The position numbers were made by a program, and so were the translations under genes. Shown one piece after another: positions 1 through 12,265 of a stretch of 64,000 nt of DNA; the stretch's first letter is position 1, and each line of letters begins with the position of its first letter. Where the stretch lies: positions 34,281,322-34,345,321 of the forward strand of contig JASEVX010000010.1 in assembly GCA_031761405.1 (NCBI GenBank). Reading direction: 5' to 3'. The notes beneath the pieces are model-generated. The model had not been told where the DNA came from. It did not search any database and saw only the letters and a program-made list of their open reading frames with translations. This DNA is from Serripes groenlandicus. Lineage: Eukaryota > Mollusca > Bivalvia > Cardiida > Cardiidae.

Positions 1-2110
1 TTGAAATTGATAGTTTACAGTTTTATTTTTACGGTAGTTACAATAGGTAAGTGTTTAACTTTATTCTAGATAGGTCTGCGAAGCTCGATTCAGGCAATTA
101 TTGAAGATCTCGGTGTAAATAGATGGCTCTCTGCAGGGTCTTTTTTTTTTTTTAGTTAACAAATTAAAAAATCTTTAAAATCGCTTTCGATGGGTTGTGT
201 GAATAAATAAAAAGGTTAAACATTTTGCGTTTATTTGTCAGTGCAGGGCCCTGACTATTTTTTAAGGATTTTAATTAATGTTTTCATGTGTTATTCGAGA
301 ATAGAAAAGTGCCTAACTGTCCAAAATAAACAAGTAGGTAGGTAGTTCAATATCACCTAAATACTTGTTGGGTAAAAAATATCTTGAGTGAACTTATTTT
401 GGAATAATTTCTTAAAATAAGTTTCGAAATTAGAAATATTTACATTTTTCTTGAAGTTAAGCATATTTGTTTTCTTGTGCCTAATTTGCAAACCCTAAAA
501 CTTTTGATGAAGTTTTCTTAAACTTTTTGATCAAGTTTTATTGAACTTTTGATAGGAGATTTGTCAATGTGGTAGGTGTTTGTTTAAATTGGTGGGGATT
601 CGGCTATGGGAATATTTTTTGTTAAATGTGGAAGCAAAATGAAATGTGTCAATATACAGGCTATCAAGTTTTTAATTTTGAAACTTTTTGATCATGTAAG
701 ACCTAAAAAACAGGACTGATCATGCAAACGTTTATTTTAGTGCTGCTTTACAAACTGAGATTTAATTCATTATTATAATTAATGCTTGCTCAAACGAGAG
801 TCACATCTCACAATTAAAAATATGAAAAACCCTCTTCCCAGATGTCATCACCAAGAATTAAAAAATATGAGTTTGAACACCAGTTGTGACAACATTCTTT
901 ACGATGTTTGACAAGCGTCATTGGCTAACAGCAGATACTTTTAAAATGTTATAAAACACAAATATGATATTGTAGGTACGAATTGTGCTAGTTTAACACT
1001 TTTTAATTTTGTTTTTATTCTTTAGTTTGAAGGTACTATGGTCTGCGTCCCCGAAATCTAGGTTTGGTAGGAAGTGCAAGTATAAATGGAAGATGTTAAC
1101 TGTTGGTCCCATGGTATAGCTTCATTCAGTGGAAAGACTCATATCAGAGGCATCGTTTGGAATTCAATTAGGAGATCACACATCGTTGCAGAAGTTAAAA
1201 CCCTTTTCAAATTGAATTAATGACATGAGCTTTTATAAAGTTCTAAAATTAATTTGATCAGCTTCATATAAACTATGTCAGGGAAGTATTTGTGTGTATT
1301 CGGAGTGTGTGAGGTTATGATTAAATGGAATGACCTCTATGAAATAATTATATCTACTCTAGAGTAGTGAGTACATTTTTAATGACCTGGCAAGACACTG
1401 TTTCACAGGAACTAACACTTTTCTTTTGGCATGTATAATGATTGTTTCTGTTTAACTAATACCGCATTCTTATCAATTGATTTCATTAAACTTATTTCCA
1501 CAAGTAGTTATGCACTGTGTAGCCAAAGTAAAAACAGCACATCATGAGCAATTTCTACTTTTGCCATGAACTTTTCAAATCCTTTCAATAATTATAGTTT
1601 AATTTACACAAACCTATAATTTTTTGTCTAAATGTGTGCTAAGTCGTCTTTGGATATTTGGTGTAAGTGGGAAAGGGATAATTAGATGATGAACAGGCAA
1701 TATGTCATCAAAACGATATGTTGTTAAAATAATGTTATCTAGAATTATTTGAATAAAAGATAATAAAATTATTTCATATTTTATTTATAGTTATTTCTAG
1801 GACACATCATAGTATTCTAAAGATTACCAAGGCCATTTAAGTGAATCAACAAACATTTGTATGAAATGGTTAATAGATTCATAAATAAATATGCATTTGA
1901 AATCTGGAGAACATAGAGATGGCAAATCTCTTATATAAATAATTGAAAACATTGTTGTCGGAAAAAGGGCTATTGTTTTCCGACAGCAGTCATGTTTGTT
2001 GAGGAATACATACATACTGGAAAAAAGTATATCGTACAACGTGGTACGGAATAGATGTATTTGTTAGACGAACTGGTATTTAGACGAAACTACCAACACC
2101 CATAACACTA
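1..2110. other. No feature recognised
   Basis: AT-rich non-coding DNA. Searched on the minus strand for the missing DXD exon of the orphan glycosyltransferase copy; none seen. Confidence 0.5.
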
Positions 2111-2549
2111 TCGTGCCGTTTACAATGGTATTTCAGTTATATTATGGTGGCCAGAGACATATTTTGTTTATGTCTCTGGTATTTGTTTCCATCATTTTTC
2201 GCATTAATACTACACACATTATTCTTCCAGGGCAACTTGCTACCTTACCACATAGACTATTTATAAATATTTCTTTCACTTAAATTACTTATCATCAAAA
2301 GCATTACGCTTATTATTTAACAGCAAAATATTCGATTATCAGCGATATCGACTTTTTTCTCATTACGCGAGTACGTAAACTTCGATATGCGAGTAGATAA
2401 AACCTCGTACAGGTAAGGCGGAATATCAATCGATAAGAACGACAAGCATATTATACAACGCTATATAGCTTATCGTTTCTCTTCACCGTATTGGTAGTCC
2501 AAGCTCCGATGCAACAGACTCGGGCCGAAAACATCACTCGGTACTGGAG

Positions 2550-2815
2550 GAATGTAAAGCGAAAACCAGCATAGACGATGAAAACACTCAAAAGTTTGTT
2601 TCATGGTTAGGCCGGTCCTTCACATTTAACCGGGGCAGTTTACATATGTAATGCTCAGTCTTTGCTTAGTACCAACACCAGAGGGAAGTCACACTCGAAA
2701 ACCAGCATAGACAAATAAACACAGATACCTAATATCGTGTGTTCTATTGGTAGGTCGGCTTAACACTTTGGTGAGTCAACACACACGTATCATACTCAGT
2801 GTCTGCCAACTACCA
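2550..2815 (+). repeat. Imperfect tandem pair, about 140 bp each
   Basis: gaaaaccagcatagac occurs at about 2562 and 2698. Each is followed by similar ggttaggccggtc/ggtaggtcggct and atactcagt(c/g)t motifs. Strongly diverged. Confidence 0.35.
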
Positions 2816-2981
2816 ACCACAATGGACTCATTCAAAGACTCTATCCAGTAAACATGCTAGACCTTTCCCATTGAAAGTAAATTGATTCATAACATGAAAA
2901 TGTGTGGAACTCATCAATATGACTGAATAATTGTTTAAAATACCGTCAAACCATAATCAATTATCAACCAATTCAACCTAC

Positions 2982-3321
2982 CGTTAGGATTTGACATCCG
3001 ATCATACAAAAACGGATATTTATCCTTAACGAAGCTTAGCGCCGATGTTTTGGTCCAGAAATGATATTCCCATTGCGGATAAGGATTATTCTTTGCGAAT
3101 CCCCTAACATTCTCTGCAAATTCGTTAGGAATACTTTTGTTATTCCATATGAAGTGTATAATTCGAGGTATTGTTCGGTTTCGAATCACTTCACTGACAT
3201 GAACAGACTTTGCTGTAACTGGTTGTGCATCTTTATGACTCATAAGTCCAATTGTCACCAAAAACGATATTATCACAATAATACACAGAAACAAAAATAA
3301 TTCCCTTGTATATTTTAGCAT
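2982..3321 (-). CDS. Orphan second copy of glycosyltransferase exon 1 (inverted paralogue, partial)
   Basis: The minus strand from 3321 reads MLKYTRELFLFLCIIVIIS.. then the same IPRIIHFIWNN, NPYPQWEYHFWT and YPFLYDRMSNPN blocks as the exon at 22178. It ends at the same g|gtaggt donor after exactly 340 nt. In the catalytic part only about two residues differ (E/K, L/V), while the membrane anchor differs much more. The frame is open 84 nt upstream to a Met at 3405, but the other copy has a stop in that interval, so the Met at 3321 is preferred. No exon with the DXD motif is found on the minus strand between 2981 and 1, so the rest lies outside the window or is lost. It may be a true paralogous gene or a truncated duplicate. 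Confidence 0.7.
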
Positions 3322-3477
3322 TTCTAGTTTATTGTTGTGTGACACTCCGACAAGCAATACAGATGTGAATGACAAAATATATATCTCAATATTAAGGTAC
3401 TCCAACTAATTGTTACAAGTATTGTGTATAAGGATTAAATGCTATTCAGACTAACTGAAGCGTTGTATGCTTTTATA

Positions 3478-3643
3478 TTAACTCTTTCCCACATACAACG
3501 AATCTGTAGTAGACGACTGTGTGCACATCTAGGCAAACATATATCAAAAGATGGATGCCAATTTATTGAAAAGAGTTGAAAACATTGTGACAAAAGGAGG
3601 ATTTTATTACGACACTCAAATATACAGAGCAGAGTATTTTCTT
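3478..3643 (+). mobile_element. TTAA MITE, truncated copy
   Basis: The left end ttaactctttcccacatacaa is followed by a divergent interior with cattgtgacaaaaggagga. The right half is replaced by another TTAA element at 3644. The same MITE end flanks the second glycosyltransferase exon copy, so this insertion predates that duplication. Confidence 0.5.
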
Positions 3644-3855
3644 TTAACTCTTTCAGCGCCGAATTGTTTAAAGTAGACTCTTCCATATTCAAAATCGGGC
3701 GTCTCCATTACTCTAGTAATCAAAGTTTGGACAATTTTGATAACTAAAAGGCAAAAATGCTGATTTCAGGTGAGACAGCTCGTTACGAGCTGACTCACCT
3801 GAATCAGTATTGTTTGCAAAGACCTCAATATTGCCTTTGGCGCTGAAAGGGTTAA
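3644..3855. mobile_element. Second TTAA inverted-repeat element family (GCGCC type)
   Basis: The 212 bp are bounded by TTAA. Ends ttaactctttcagcgcc and ggcgctgaaagggttaa are inverted repeats with one mismatch. A long internal hairpin at about 3755-3825 (ctgatttcaggtgag..ctcacctgaatcag) surrounds agctcgttacgagct. Consistent with a non-autonomous piggyBac-type element different from the main family. Confidence 0.55.
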
Positions 3856-5164
3856 AACAGTGCGGGATATAGGTGTATTATCCTTCGAAAGAATCGCTTT
3901 CATATCCTTTTGAAAGCATTATAATCATGGGAGAAATTGATGTTTTCCTTTTATGTTTTTAAACGCCGTTTGCTGCGAAGTCGTCTATAAAAACAGAATG
4001 GTCAAGCGGATAGTTAAAATGTATATTTGCTTTGTTTATAATTTCGATAAAGGTTTTATAACTCCTATTACATATGATACAAGAAGAATGTTGATGCAAA
4101 ACTTAAAGGAAGCAGATGCAGTTCAGTACATTTAAATAACCTGTGCAAACAGACAGGATGTAAATATTTCGAACAAGAAGGCCAAATGTCCCTTTATTTC
4201 AAACAAGAAGGCCAATATGTGCCTATATTGCTACCATAGCCTATATAAAAAGGTTACCAAGAGCAGACAGGGTCAATATTGACGTAGGGAATAAACGTTT
4301 TAAATGCTACGATCTATGTGATATTCAGCATGTGAAGTTTAGTCGTGAAATGACAAGTTTAGTCCTGAAACCATTTGGTTTACGGTTTGCTTAACATTCA
4401 CTGCAACTATAATGTGTCATACAAGCTGAAGTTTCTCAATTTTGTTTCACCAATAAACTGTTTTAAATCCTCTAACTATATCCATTAGATAAAAAAAACA
4501 TAGGTGCTTAAATATTAACATATATTAAGGTGTATTGCCTCTAGTTATAAGTTAAGTGTCACACAAGCTTAGGAAGGAGAGGTGGAAGTCTATATTCTCC
4601 TTCCAGTTTAGCAGACGTATGATAGCAAAAAAGGGTAGTAAATAAACAAAAAATACGAAGTAATTAAAAATGAAAAGAAAGATATGTATGATCAAGATTG
4701 AGCATTATGAAAGTTCACATGTATAGTCAACATATAACAAGAATTATTAAGTCTGTTTTGTTTGTTTGTAATGTCACTTTAATCGTTTTGAGCCAGTAGA
4801 AAACTGAAAAATAGACAAAAGGAAATGGTAAAGTCAGTTCCCCAAGAGCAAAGAGCGAAAACCACTTGGTACGAATCGTTCATCTCGAACGAAACATGAA
4901 AAACCGGGAACGAATTCAATGAATTTTAGAAATCGGATAAAATCGTGAAAACATATTTAAGTATTCATAGCGGAAGGAAGCAGAGACAACTTAATTACTC
5001 TATGGGAACCGATGACACCTTGTCGTCTATTAAATAAGAATGACCAAAATCGCCAAGCGATGACAAAGCCGTTTGTTTCAGCTCGATATCTCTAAGATCG
5101 CTGGTGCATGATGGGTACAGATATAGATCAAGTTAATTGATTAGGGTTTAACACCGATTACAAC
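3856..5164. other. No feature recognised
   Basis: AT-rich DNA with only short open frames. A short duplicated phrase (acaagaaggccaa) at about 4171 and 4203. Confidence 0.45.
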
Positions 5165-5345
5165 ATGTCTTTTCAGTCATATAGCGGCGACAGTTCACGT
5201 ACTCATGCGTTTCCGATTTTCCCACACCAGTACACGCCACGACATACTTTCAAAGCAACTGGCTGCTTTTCCACATAGACTGTTAAACAGCCAATTGGTG
5301 AAAGATGAATGATGCATGTCACAGTGACTTTTTTCAAACGTCGTT
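5165..5345 (-). repeat. SINE-like copy, body only
   Basis: tcagtcatatagcggcgaca, aaagcaactggctgcttttccacatagactg and cagccaattggtgaaagatg match the copies at 22575 and 23284. The tRNA-like head is absent. Confidence 0.45.
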
Positions 5346-6119
5346 TAAAACCTATGTGCTGTAAGAGATAAGTCTAAAATATTTTACAACCGGCAAATAC
5401 CAGGCTAAATCTACATGTACCATCAGATAAAAGTGTAAAATCAGTTAGTTGCATTAGCATGAATATTGAAATATGGATTATCAAATAATCACAAAGAAGT
5501 TGAACTAGTTTGTGAATGAACTACGCACGAAAACTTGAACTTCGCAGTGTATTATTTCACTGTTATTTATTTCAGAAATCTTGTTTCGTTCTGTTTAAAA
5601 TACATACTTATTCTAGAATATAACTATTTATTTCTCATTTTCGTTTTCAGTGCATGTCTATAAGGAGAAAAAGTGTTTCAGTGATTTTGTAAAGATAAAA
5701 TACAAATTGTCAGTATGTAAGGTTAACAATATCAATTCAGATAAAATATTCATAATAAAAAATGAAATATGAACTATCAAGATACAAACAAGTAACATTG
5801 CTCGCCAAATGGCATAAATGCCGAGTGCGAGGGTAAACATCGTCATCAAACAACAACGACATCGGTCTAAGACTTGGCCAGTGCTGCCAAAGACAAGGGC
5901 GGATGTCAACTTGGCAGGTAAGTGGACAGATTCGCTAGCAGGGGAGCCATTTTTAATCGCCAATGACGGTGATGTGGAGCGAATGCTCATTTATGTTTTG
6001 AACAGTATAGAAAATACCGGTTAGTTTGAGGTGAGAAGAGATAATTAGGGAAATTGGTAAGTGCGAAAATAAGCGTTTGGGAAAGGGGAACAAACCGAGC
6101 AAACCTATAGTCCCAAAAC
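5346..6119. other. Mostly unassigned; one more GC-balanced block
   Basis: About 5800-5960 is more GC-balanced (tcgtcatcaaacaacaacga, ggcggatgtcaacttggcag) and open on both strands. It could be an old coding fragment, but no family is recognised. Confidence 0.3.
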
Positions 6120-6322
6120 GGTCGCCGACCGGTAGGGGACTAATAAAAACATATTCTTGCAAAATGGAGAAATTGCTCATAATGAGCAATTTCTCCATTT
6201 GCCAGAATATTTTAAACTCTTTTTAATACTTCTACATTCATTTAAAGAATAGTATTATAGTGTAGCGGGTATGTTTTCAATGCCGTCTGCTGCCGATTTG
6301 CTGACTGTGGGAAAGCGTTTAA
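6120..6322 (+). mobile_element. TTAA MITE, left end lost
   Basis: The central palindrome gagaaattgctcat/atgagcaatttctcc is intact at 6169-6198. The right side ends gctgccgatttgctgactgtgggaaagcgtttaa near 6322. The left terminus is not recognisable. Confidence 0.5.
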
Positions 6323-7982
6323 ATGCTGTTAAACCGGAGAGTTGGTAAGACCCTAAATCGCCAGACGCGGCTCAGGATAAACGCTACTATCACGGACTAG
6401 TTGAACTTCTCTGTGATTATTTGATAATCTATACTTCAATATACATGCTAATGAACTAATCAATGTTTACTACAGGGGGGTAACTATGGAGGCATTGATT
6501 GACAGCTGACCTCAACCTGACCTCATCGTAGGCCCCGCCCCCTTTTCGAAGGATGGGTTCTTGTCTCTTCCTTATGTAAAGTAGGTCTCTCATCGACCTT
6601 GACCACCTTTAGAAGGTGAACACGAGGTCAATAATGTAACGCGGATTTGTACTGAGACGTCATCATTTTTGTGTGACGGAAATTTACGAGACATATTGGT
6701 TTTTAAATCACTGTCTCAATTAAAAGTAAAAACATTAAACATCAGCAAATACAGTGAAATATCGTTAATACAATTTTTAAAAGAAGTAAAATCACGGATC
6801 ACACAACAAATCACGTCATAACTATACGTAGTGCAATCAATTTAATTGGGGAAACACAATATTGATTCAAATACACCATGTGTTTACATCTCCGTTTTCC
6901 TTACTTACGCATCGACCTTTTACAAATAGTGTAAAGTGAGGCGTAAATAAACCGCGTTCTTCCGAGCTTTGCCGTTGTTACAACAGCGTAAAATCGCTGA
7001 CAGAAGTAAAGGTGCATCCTGTGCATTTGATTCGGCAAAACATTTGCTTAGCGAAACAAATATCAGCATGTGATCAGCAGAAGTTATGTATTGTAAACGA
7101 ATTAATCCTGATACATTTACATTTACCTTTACCCCAGTTGACGTATAGGATTGTTACAATTTGGTAAGAGCGAATGCACGTACCACTGTAGTTTCGGGGT
7201 CGAAACACAGAGGTTTTATAATCTTTCTTTACCTAGATATCAATTTAAGTGATAAATGTACAAACACCAGAAAATACCGTAATATTAACGGCGTCATAAA
7301 ATAAAACGACGCTGCGAAAACAATTATAAGCATCATCAAGAAATCCCGTGATGACATACTCGAATTGCATAAAGTCCAGTCAGAAAATACTTGAATATCA
7401 AACTAATTGCAACAGAAATGGTTTATTAAAAAAAAAAAATTATAGAAAATATAACAACATATTAGAAATATACAAAAATATACGCAGCCATAACTGAAAT
7501 GAATGACTTTGAAGAAATAAGAATATCGTTTCTCATGTTGGGTACTCACCGTACTTTGATCTATACACCAAGATCTTTACTGAATTTAATGGATTAAATT
7601 CATGAGAACAGCAAAAATGAATCATTAACATAGACTTTTGTTTTAAAGGATCTCCAAATCAATAGCCTTTGTTAAAAAAACATCTAAGCAGCATTTTAAT
7701 ACTTCGAAGATAGCATTATACCTTTAGAAATGATTAAAATCAGAGGGGTAAGTAAGTATGACTTTCTACACTTTGATCCGAGCGTGTAGATAATCAGAGA
7801 TGGATTAGCCTGTAAAACAAATTTCAATAGATAAACACAAAACAATCAATGATATGAGGTAAGTGTATATCATTTTTTCACAATAATTGCTGGAGGAAAT
7901 ATTAATATGCTTGTCAATAGTACATTGGATACTTTTAAAAGTATAGTATGTGGTTATCATATAGGAGTATTCAATGGGTTTC
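6323..7982. other. Unassigned; GC-rich patch at 6480-6660
   Basis: acctcatcgtaggccccgcccccttttcga and rearranged gacctcaa/gaccttgacc phrases stand out from the AT-rich surroundings. No gene seen. Confidence 0.35.
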
Positions 7983-8205
7983 TTAAGCCTTTCCCTCATA
8001 TAGACGCTTTTTGACGCCTGCAAACGGCTTTTTGAAAACATAGTGACAAAAGAAGAAATTGCACAAAACGTGCAATTTCTCCTTTTGCCACAATGTTTTC
8101 CACTTTTTGTCAAAGGTTATCGATTCAATTATGGCGATTTTCTCCTTATTTACAAAATACGTTAAAAGTTAAAATATAGAATTGCTCTATGAGGGAAAGG
8201 GTTAA
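7983..8205 (+). mobile_element. TTAA MITE, complete, 'CTCATATAGACGC' subfamily
   Basis: 223 bp from ttaagcctttccctcatata to tatgagggaaagggttaa. Central palindrome aaattgcacaaaacgtgcaattt. Closest in sequence to the copies at 16427 and 47896. Confidence 0.75.
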
Positions 8206-8369
8206 CTGTGTTATCAAATATTAATGATATTTAATGTGTATCTGTATAGATTTATAATAGTAATAAGAATGTCTCTAAAACACACAAAACACTTACATTA
8301 GTATGCTCATGTGCGAACAAAACTAATAGCAAAATTACTCAAATCAATATATGTGCTTGTTTGTTAAGG

Positions 8370-8545
8370 TGTTGTACGCCCCTTCCAACAATTGGTCCTA
8401 TTACTTAGCTCACAACCCGATGTGCCAAGGAGGGAAAGCCATTATTACCATTTATGAAGTATTTGGTATGACACGGCCGGGGATTGAACCGGCGACATCC
8501 GTACCTGGGGCATACACTCTACCATTACACCACACATGTAACCTA
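8370..8545 (-). repeat. tRNA-derived SINE
   Basis: On the minus strand the head reads gtggtgtaatggtagagtgt (box A-like) and gccggttcaatccccggc (box B). A body with tggctttccctccttggcac follows. It continues to about 8370. Confidence 0.55.
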
Positions 8546-8604
8546 TTGTTGCGTTATCTGCCTTGCGAGAATTAATTAATATGTTGTGTATCTGTCTGTT
8601 TGTC

Positions 8605-8685
8605 ATTCTGTCTGTGGGTAGTGGTTAGAGCACTCAGCTTTGAAGCGACAGATCGGGTTCGTTCCGCGATCAAGTCATAATTTGT
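8605..8685 (+). repeat. tRNA-like fragment
   Basis: gtagtggttagagcactcag (box A-like) and gatcgggttcgttccgcgat (box B-like) in the right order. No paired acceptor stem, so a SINE head rather than a tRNA gene. Confidence 0.35.
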
Positions 8686-8791
8686 GGATATATTCATATA
8701 TTATTAACATACTATTTTATTTCAATGAAACACCATTACAATATTGGAATACTGCACAAAGCGGTATAAACATCAAGCAAAGAAATATTAC

Positions 8792-10758
8792 TTAACCCTT
8801 TCCCACATACAGTACAGCTCACGCGGAAAACGTGTTTTCCGCGATCCCACGATGGACAAATATTTTTCATCGCGGATAATCACCGCAATTCAACCTATAT
8901 GATCACCGCAATACTGCCTACGGGCTAATTATATCACCGCGATTGACATGTCGTCGATTCGAGCTTCTTATCTATTCTTATCTATTTTGAAATCACCGCG
9001 ATTCCACCGCAATATTTACCTGTAAAAATGTTATACTTTTATTAAAAAGTTGTTTTTTCCCGATTATGTACATGTACACGTTTATTGAAGAATTGCGATT
9101 ATTTTATGACACAACTTGCTAAAATTCATTCCATTTCAGCAAATTATTCGAAAAACAGTGGAAGATTGTGTTTGTTTACGATAAAGTCAAGTTTCGTAAT
9201 AGAAAATGGCGGACATCGGATATACGTTTATCGTACATATGATTATCTCACATTTTTTAGTAAGAGAGAAATATTGTTAAATTACAATACATGTACATAT
9301 ACATTGTATATATATCTTTGAATTTTGTATATACAGTACATGTACTTGAATCTCTTAATAAAGACAGATTGTTGATCTTTGAGCTTTTCTTATCAACTTA
9401 ATAAATAAATTATCCAATTGTAATATTGTTGAAAATGATAAATTGATAAATTTTCATTTTAACGCAATGTGTTGATACAGAGTAGAAACAGAGTAGAATT
9501 TATTTTACATGTAGTTATGTATTGCACTTTATTATGAAGCAACTTGTCGTAAAGCTCAGTAACGTCAATTAGTTTTAAAAAAATACAGGCTTATATGTAG
9601 AAGTGGTTTATCAGCGTGCGTGCTAATCCAAACACATAAACAACAATACGCCTGACACGACTTTTCTTTACTAGCGCACAAAATATCCCTTTTAAATGTG
9701 AACACTGAATTTCAATTGACATACGCAATTTGAAGACAAGAGTAAATATAATATAATATTTTGGTTTTATTTACCCTCGCCATGCAGAGAGTAAATCGTC
9801 ATCAAATCAGATTATATAGCGTAATGGATTTAAGTGTCCGCCCCCGAAAATAATTGCTTAATTTGTATGAAAACATGTATAGATGAGAGAAACACATTTT
9901 AATTTGTTTGCGTCACCTTAATTTACAAGTATTTTTATGAGTAAAACATGCCAATTAATGAGACTTTTTTTTATTTATTTATTTATTTATTAGTTTTTGG
10001 TTGTTTAATTAAATCCGGGACTAACATGGGCGCTTCACACTTCTTTGTGTGCAAAGTTTGTTTTTGTTATTCAGCCGACTTTGAAACAGGTTTTAAAGAA
10101 ATAATTTATAGGCGATTAAGAATGAACAATGCATTGGTAATTGTGGTGATTGACAATGGAATTACGGCATTTATTAGTGAGATTTAAAGTAAGCTACAAA
10201 TCTTTCAGGCAGAATTAACAGTTTTATTATCACGTAGTTGTATCGTTTACAGAATACATCAAGTTTAGGGGAATTGTATTGACGAATTTTAATGAATTAA
10301 GTTGTTACGCATATATGCTGCTTTATAGTTAGTACTGATTTATAATCATTATCCTCTTCAACAACATTTATTAGTACTGTAATGAAATAAAAATTAAAAA
10401 TAAAAAAAAAACTCCCAGCAAAACGGCGAGAAAAAGCTTATCTATTCAAAAAAATATCACCGCGATTCCGCGATGGTTCCACCGCAACTCCACGATGATC
10501 GGTTTTATCAACCCCCTGGGGTTATCTTGTTGCGTCCGCGATGGACATAAAAACAAATCGCGGTGATGGGTGGAATTCCACCCACCTTCGCGGACCAAAA
10601 TATTTGTCCGCGTTGAGATTTGTTTTTCCGCGTGAGCTGTACAATAAATCTGCAGCAGATAACTTTGAATACATCTAAGCAAAAAATATGTCAAGTCTAT
10701 AAATCAAAGTTAAATCATTGATCATTTAAAAAAGCGTCTTTATGAGGGAAAGGGTTAA
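8792..10758. mobile_element. TTAA MITE interrupted by a 1.8 kb element
   Basis: The left end ttaaccctttcccacataca (8792-8811) resumes after the insertion as ataaatctgcagcagataac (from 10644) and ends gcgtctttatgagggaaagggttaa at 10758. The sequence on either side of the insert reconstructs the normal MITE terminus. Confidence 0.65.
8812..10642. mobile_element. GCGG-rich inverted-repeat element nested in a MITE
   Basis: Termini gtacagctcacgcggaaaa and ttttccgcgtgagctgtac are inverted repeats. TACA flanks both sides of the insertion and may be a target duplication. Subterminal DNA on both sides is full of short motifs (atcaccgcgat, accgcaat, cgcggtgat, gtccgcg). The interior is AT-rich with no credible transposase. 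Non-autonomous DNA element; superfamily not assigned. Confidence 0.6.
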
Positions 10759-10853
10759 TGTAAAGAATAACGACTAATTTTTCTATTCAAATACATGTAA
10801 ACCATCAAAATAATGATCACTGAGTACACTTAGGTATTTAGAAAATTGTTTCG

Positions 10854-11141
10854 TTGAGGTTTCTATTTCTTTTTCAGATGACAAACAATACCTGTAACAT
10901 TTGTATGGAAGAAAATGCTCCCCAAAAAGCAAAAGGATGTATCGGTGTAAACGAAGCCAGTACTAGGAGAGGAAACAGTTTCATTTCGTTTCCTGGACAA
11001 TTTGTGCACGTAAAGTACGACTATATCAAATGTATTTTGAGAAATTTACATTACACACAATGTGAAAACCGTCCGGCAGTAGAAGCAAATGCATATAGTG
11101 AGACAGTTCTCATAATGTCACAATGTTTTTATTTCCCTTGA
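10854..11141 (+). CDS. Unrecognised short open frame after a splice-acceptor-like site
   Basis: An ATG directly after tttctttttcag (10878) opens a frame beginning MTNNTCNICMEENAPQKAKG. The CxxC pairs look superficially zinc-finger-like, but no complete finger follows. The 3' part overlaps a degenerate MITE end. Weak candidate. Confidence 0.15.
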   Translation: MRFLFLFQMTNNTCNICMEENAPQKAKGCIGVNEASTRRGNSFISFPGQFVHVKYDYIKCILRNLHYTQCENRPAVEANAYSETVLIMSQCFYFP

Positions 11142-11236
11142 ATATTTTACTTTCATTTATAGCGATGTTCCACATTTAACTTAGATGTTTTCACACAATC
11201 GTTTGCTGCAGATTTATTGTATGTAGGAAAAGGTTA
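11105..11236 (+). mobile_element. TTAA MITE, right half
   Basis: It runs from cataatgtcacaatgttttt to ctgcagatttattgtatgtaggaaaaggttaa. The left half is missing or unrecognisable. Confidence 0.5.
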
Positions 11237-11561
11237 AGAACTATTGAGCAAAGGATAGGAAAAAATTGACGAAACAGATATTTCAATTATATTATATTAA
11301 GTATTTACCAGTAATTTCCTACCAATTATAGTTTAAAACATGTTTATTTGATATGCTTTCTATACAAATGTTGATCTTAGAGGGGGTCTCTCTTCTGTCA
11401 GTCAAGCTGAAAACGTTGTAGGAGAAATAATTGTCTGTCAATTTTGTAAAAAATGTGGTAACTAATGAGCTACGGTAAATAACCAAGAGTCGAGTCTGTT
11501 GTGAAAGGGCTCTTAATCTAGCATCTGTTAAAATCCAAGACTCAGGAAAGAGAACTAGATA

Positions 11562-11754
11562 TTAACCCTTTCCACATACAAGAATCTGCTGCAGACGACT
11601 TTACATCTAGACAGAAGTACGGAATATCTCTATAAAAGAATGTATGATTTCTGAAAGAAGTTTTGGAGCCATTTCTTCTTTTGCCACAATATTTTCAAAA
11701 GTCGTCTTCTGCTGCAGAGGCCTCAGAATGTGTATATATGTGGGAAAATGTTAA
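11562..11754 (+). mobile_element. TTAA MITE, complete but shortened
   Basis: 193 bp from ttaaccctttccacatacaa to atatgtgggaaaatgttaa. Both GCAGCAGACGACTTT-type subterminal blocks are present, and part of the centre is altered. Confidence 0.65.
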
Positions 11755-12265
11755 GAAGGACTAAACAGGTCTTTTTGCAAGAATATCATTGGTTTGGCTT
11801 AACATACATAACCCTACGTCGTCAGTACTTAAAATAATTATCTTCGTAAGACGATTGTTTTAATACCCACCACATAGGGTTTGAGGCTCGTCAAATGAGG
11901 TTGGAGAGTGAAATACATTGTACAAGCGTTATCTAGAGCTCTGATAGGATGGACTATACATGTTTACAGTTTCATCCGAGTCCTTCCTATTCTGCTAGAT
12001 CAAGATGAGCAATTAGAAGCTCATCAAAGTATCCTCTCAAAATGTCACATCTGTGGAGCAAATATCAGCCTCTTTAGAACCACATTCTCTATATTCTAAC
12101 AGAAAGCAAACAGTAAGTCGGTGGAACACATTGCACGAATCTCCATTAGCAATTTCTCCATTTCCCGTAATGTTTTCCTAAATTGTCAGCATTCAGATAA
12201 CTCGAAAAGTGTTACTATTCGGAGAATGTTTAAAGTTCTTAAGAGCAATACCTGTCTGTACATCT

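Noticed and set aside
3061..3300. Plus-strand frame at 3061-3300 and minus frame at 22172-22438
   Set aside because: Both are antisense shadows of the two glycosyltransferase exons.
3322..3405. Earlier Met (3405) as start of the minus-strand glycosyltransferase copy
   Set aside because: The homologous stretch of the plus copy contains a stop, so the shared ATG is the better start.
8475..8545. Genuine tRNA gene on the minus strand
   Set aside because: Box A and B are present but the acceptor stem does not pair and a SINE body follows. The same applies to 22700-22775, 28950-29035, 37690-37752 and 49555-49622.
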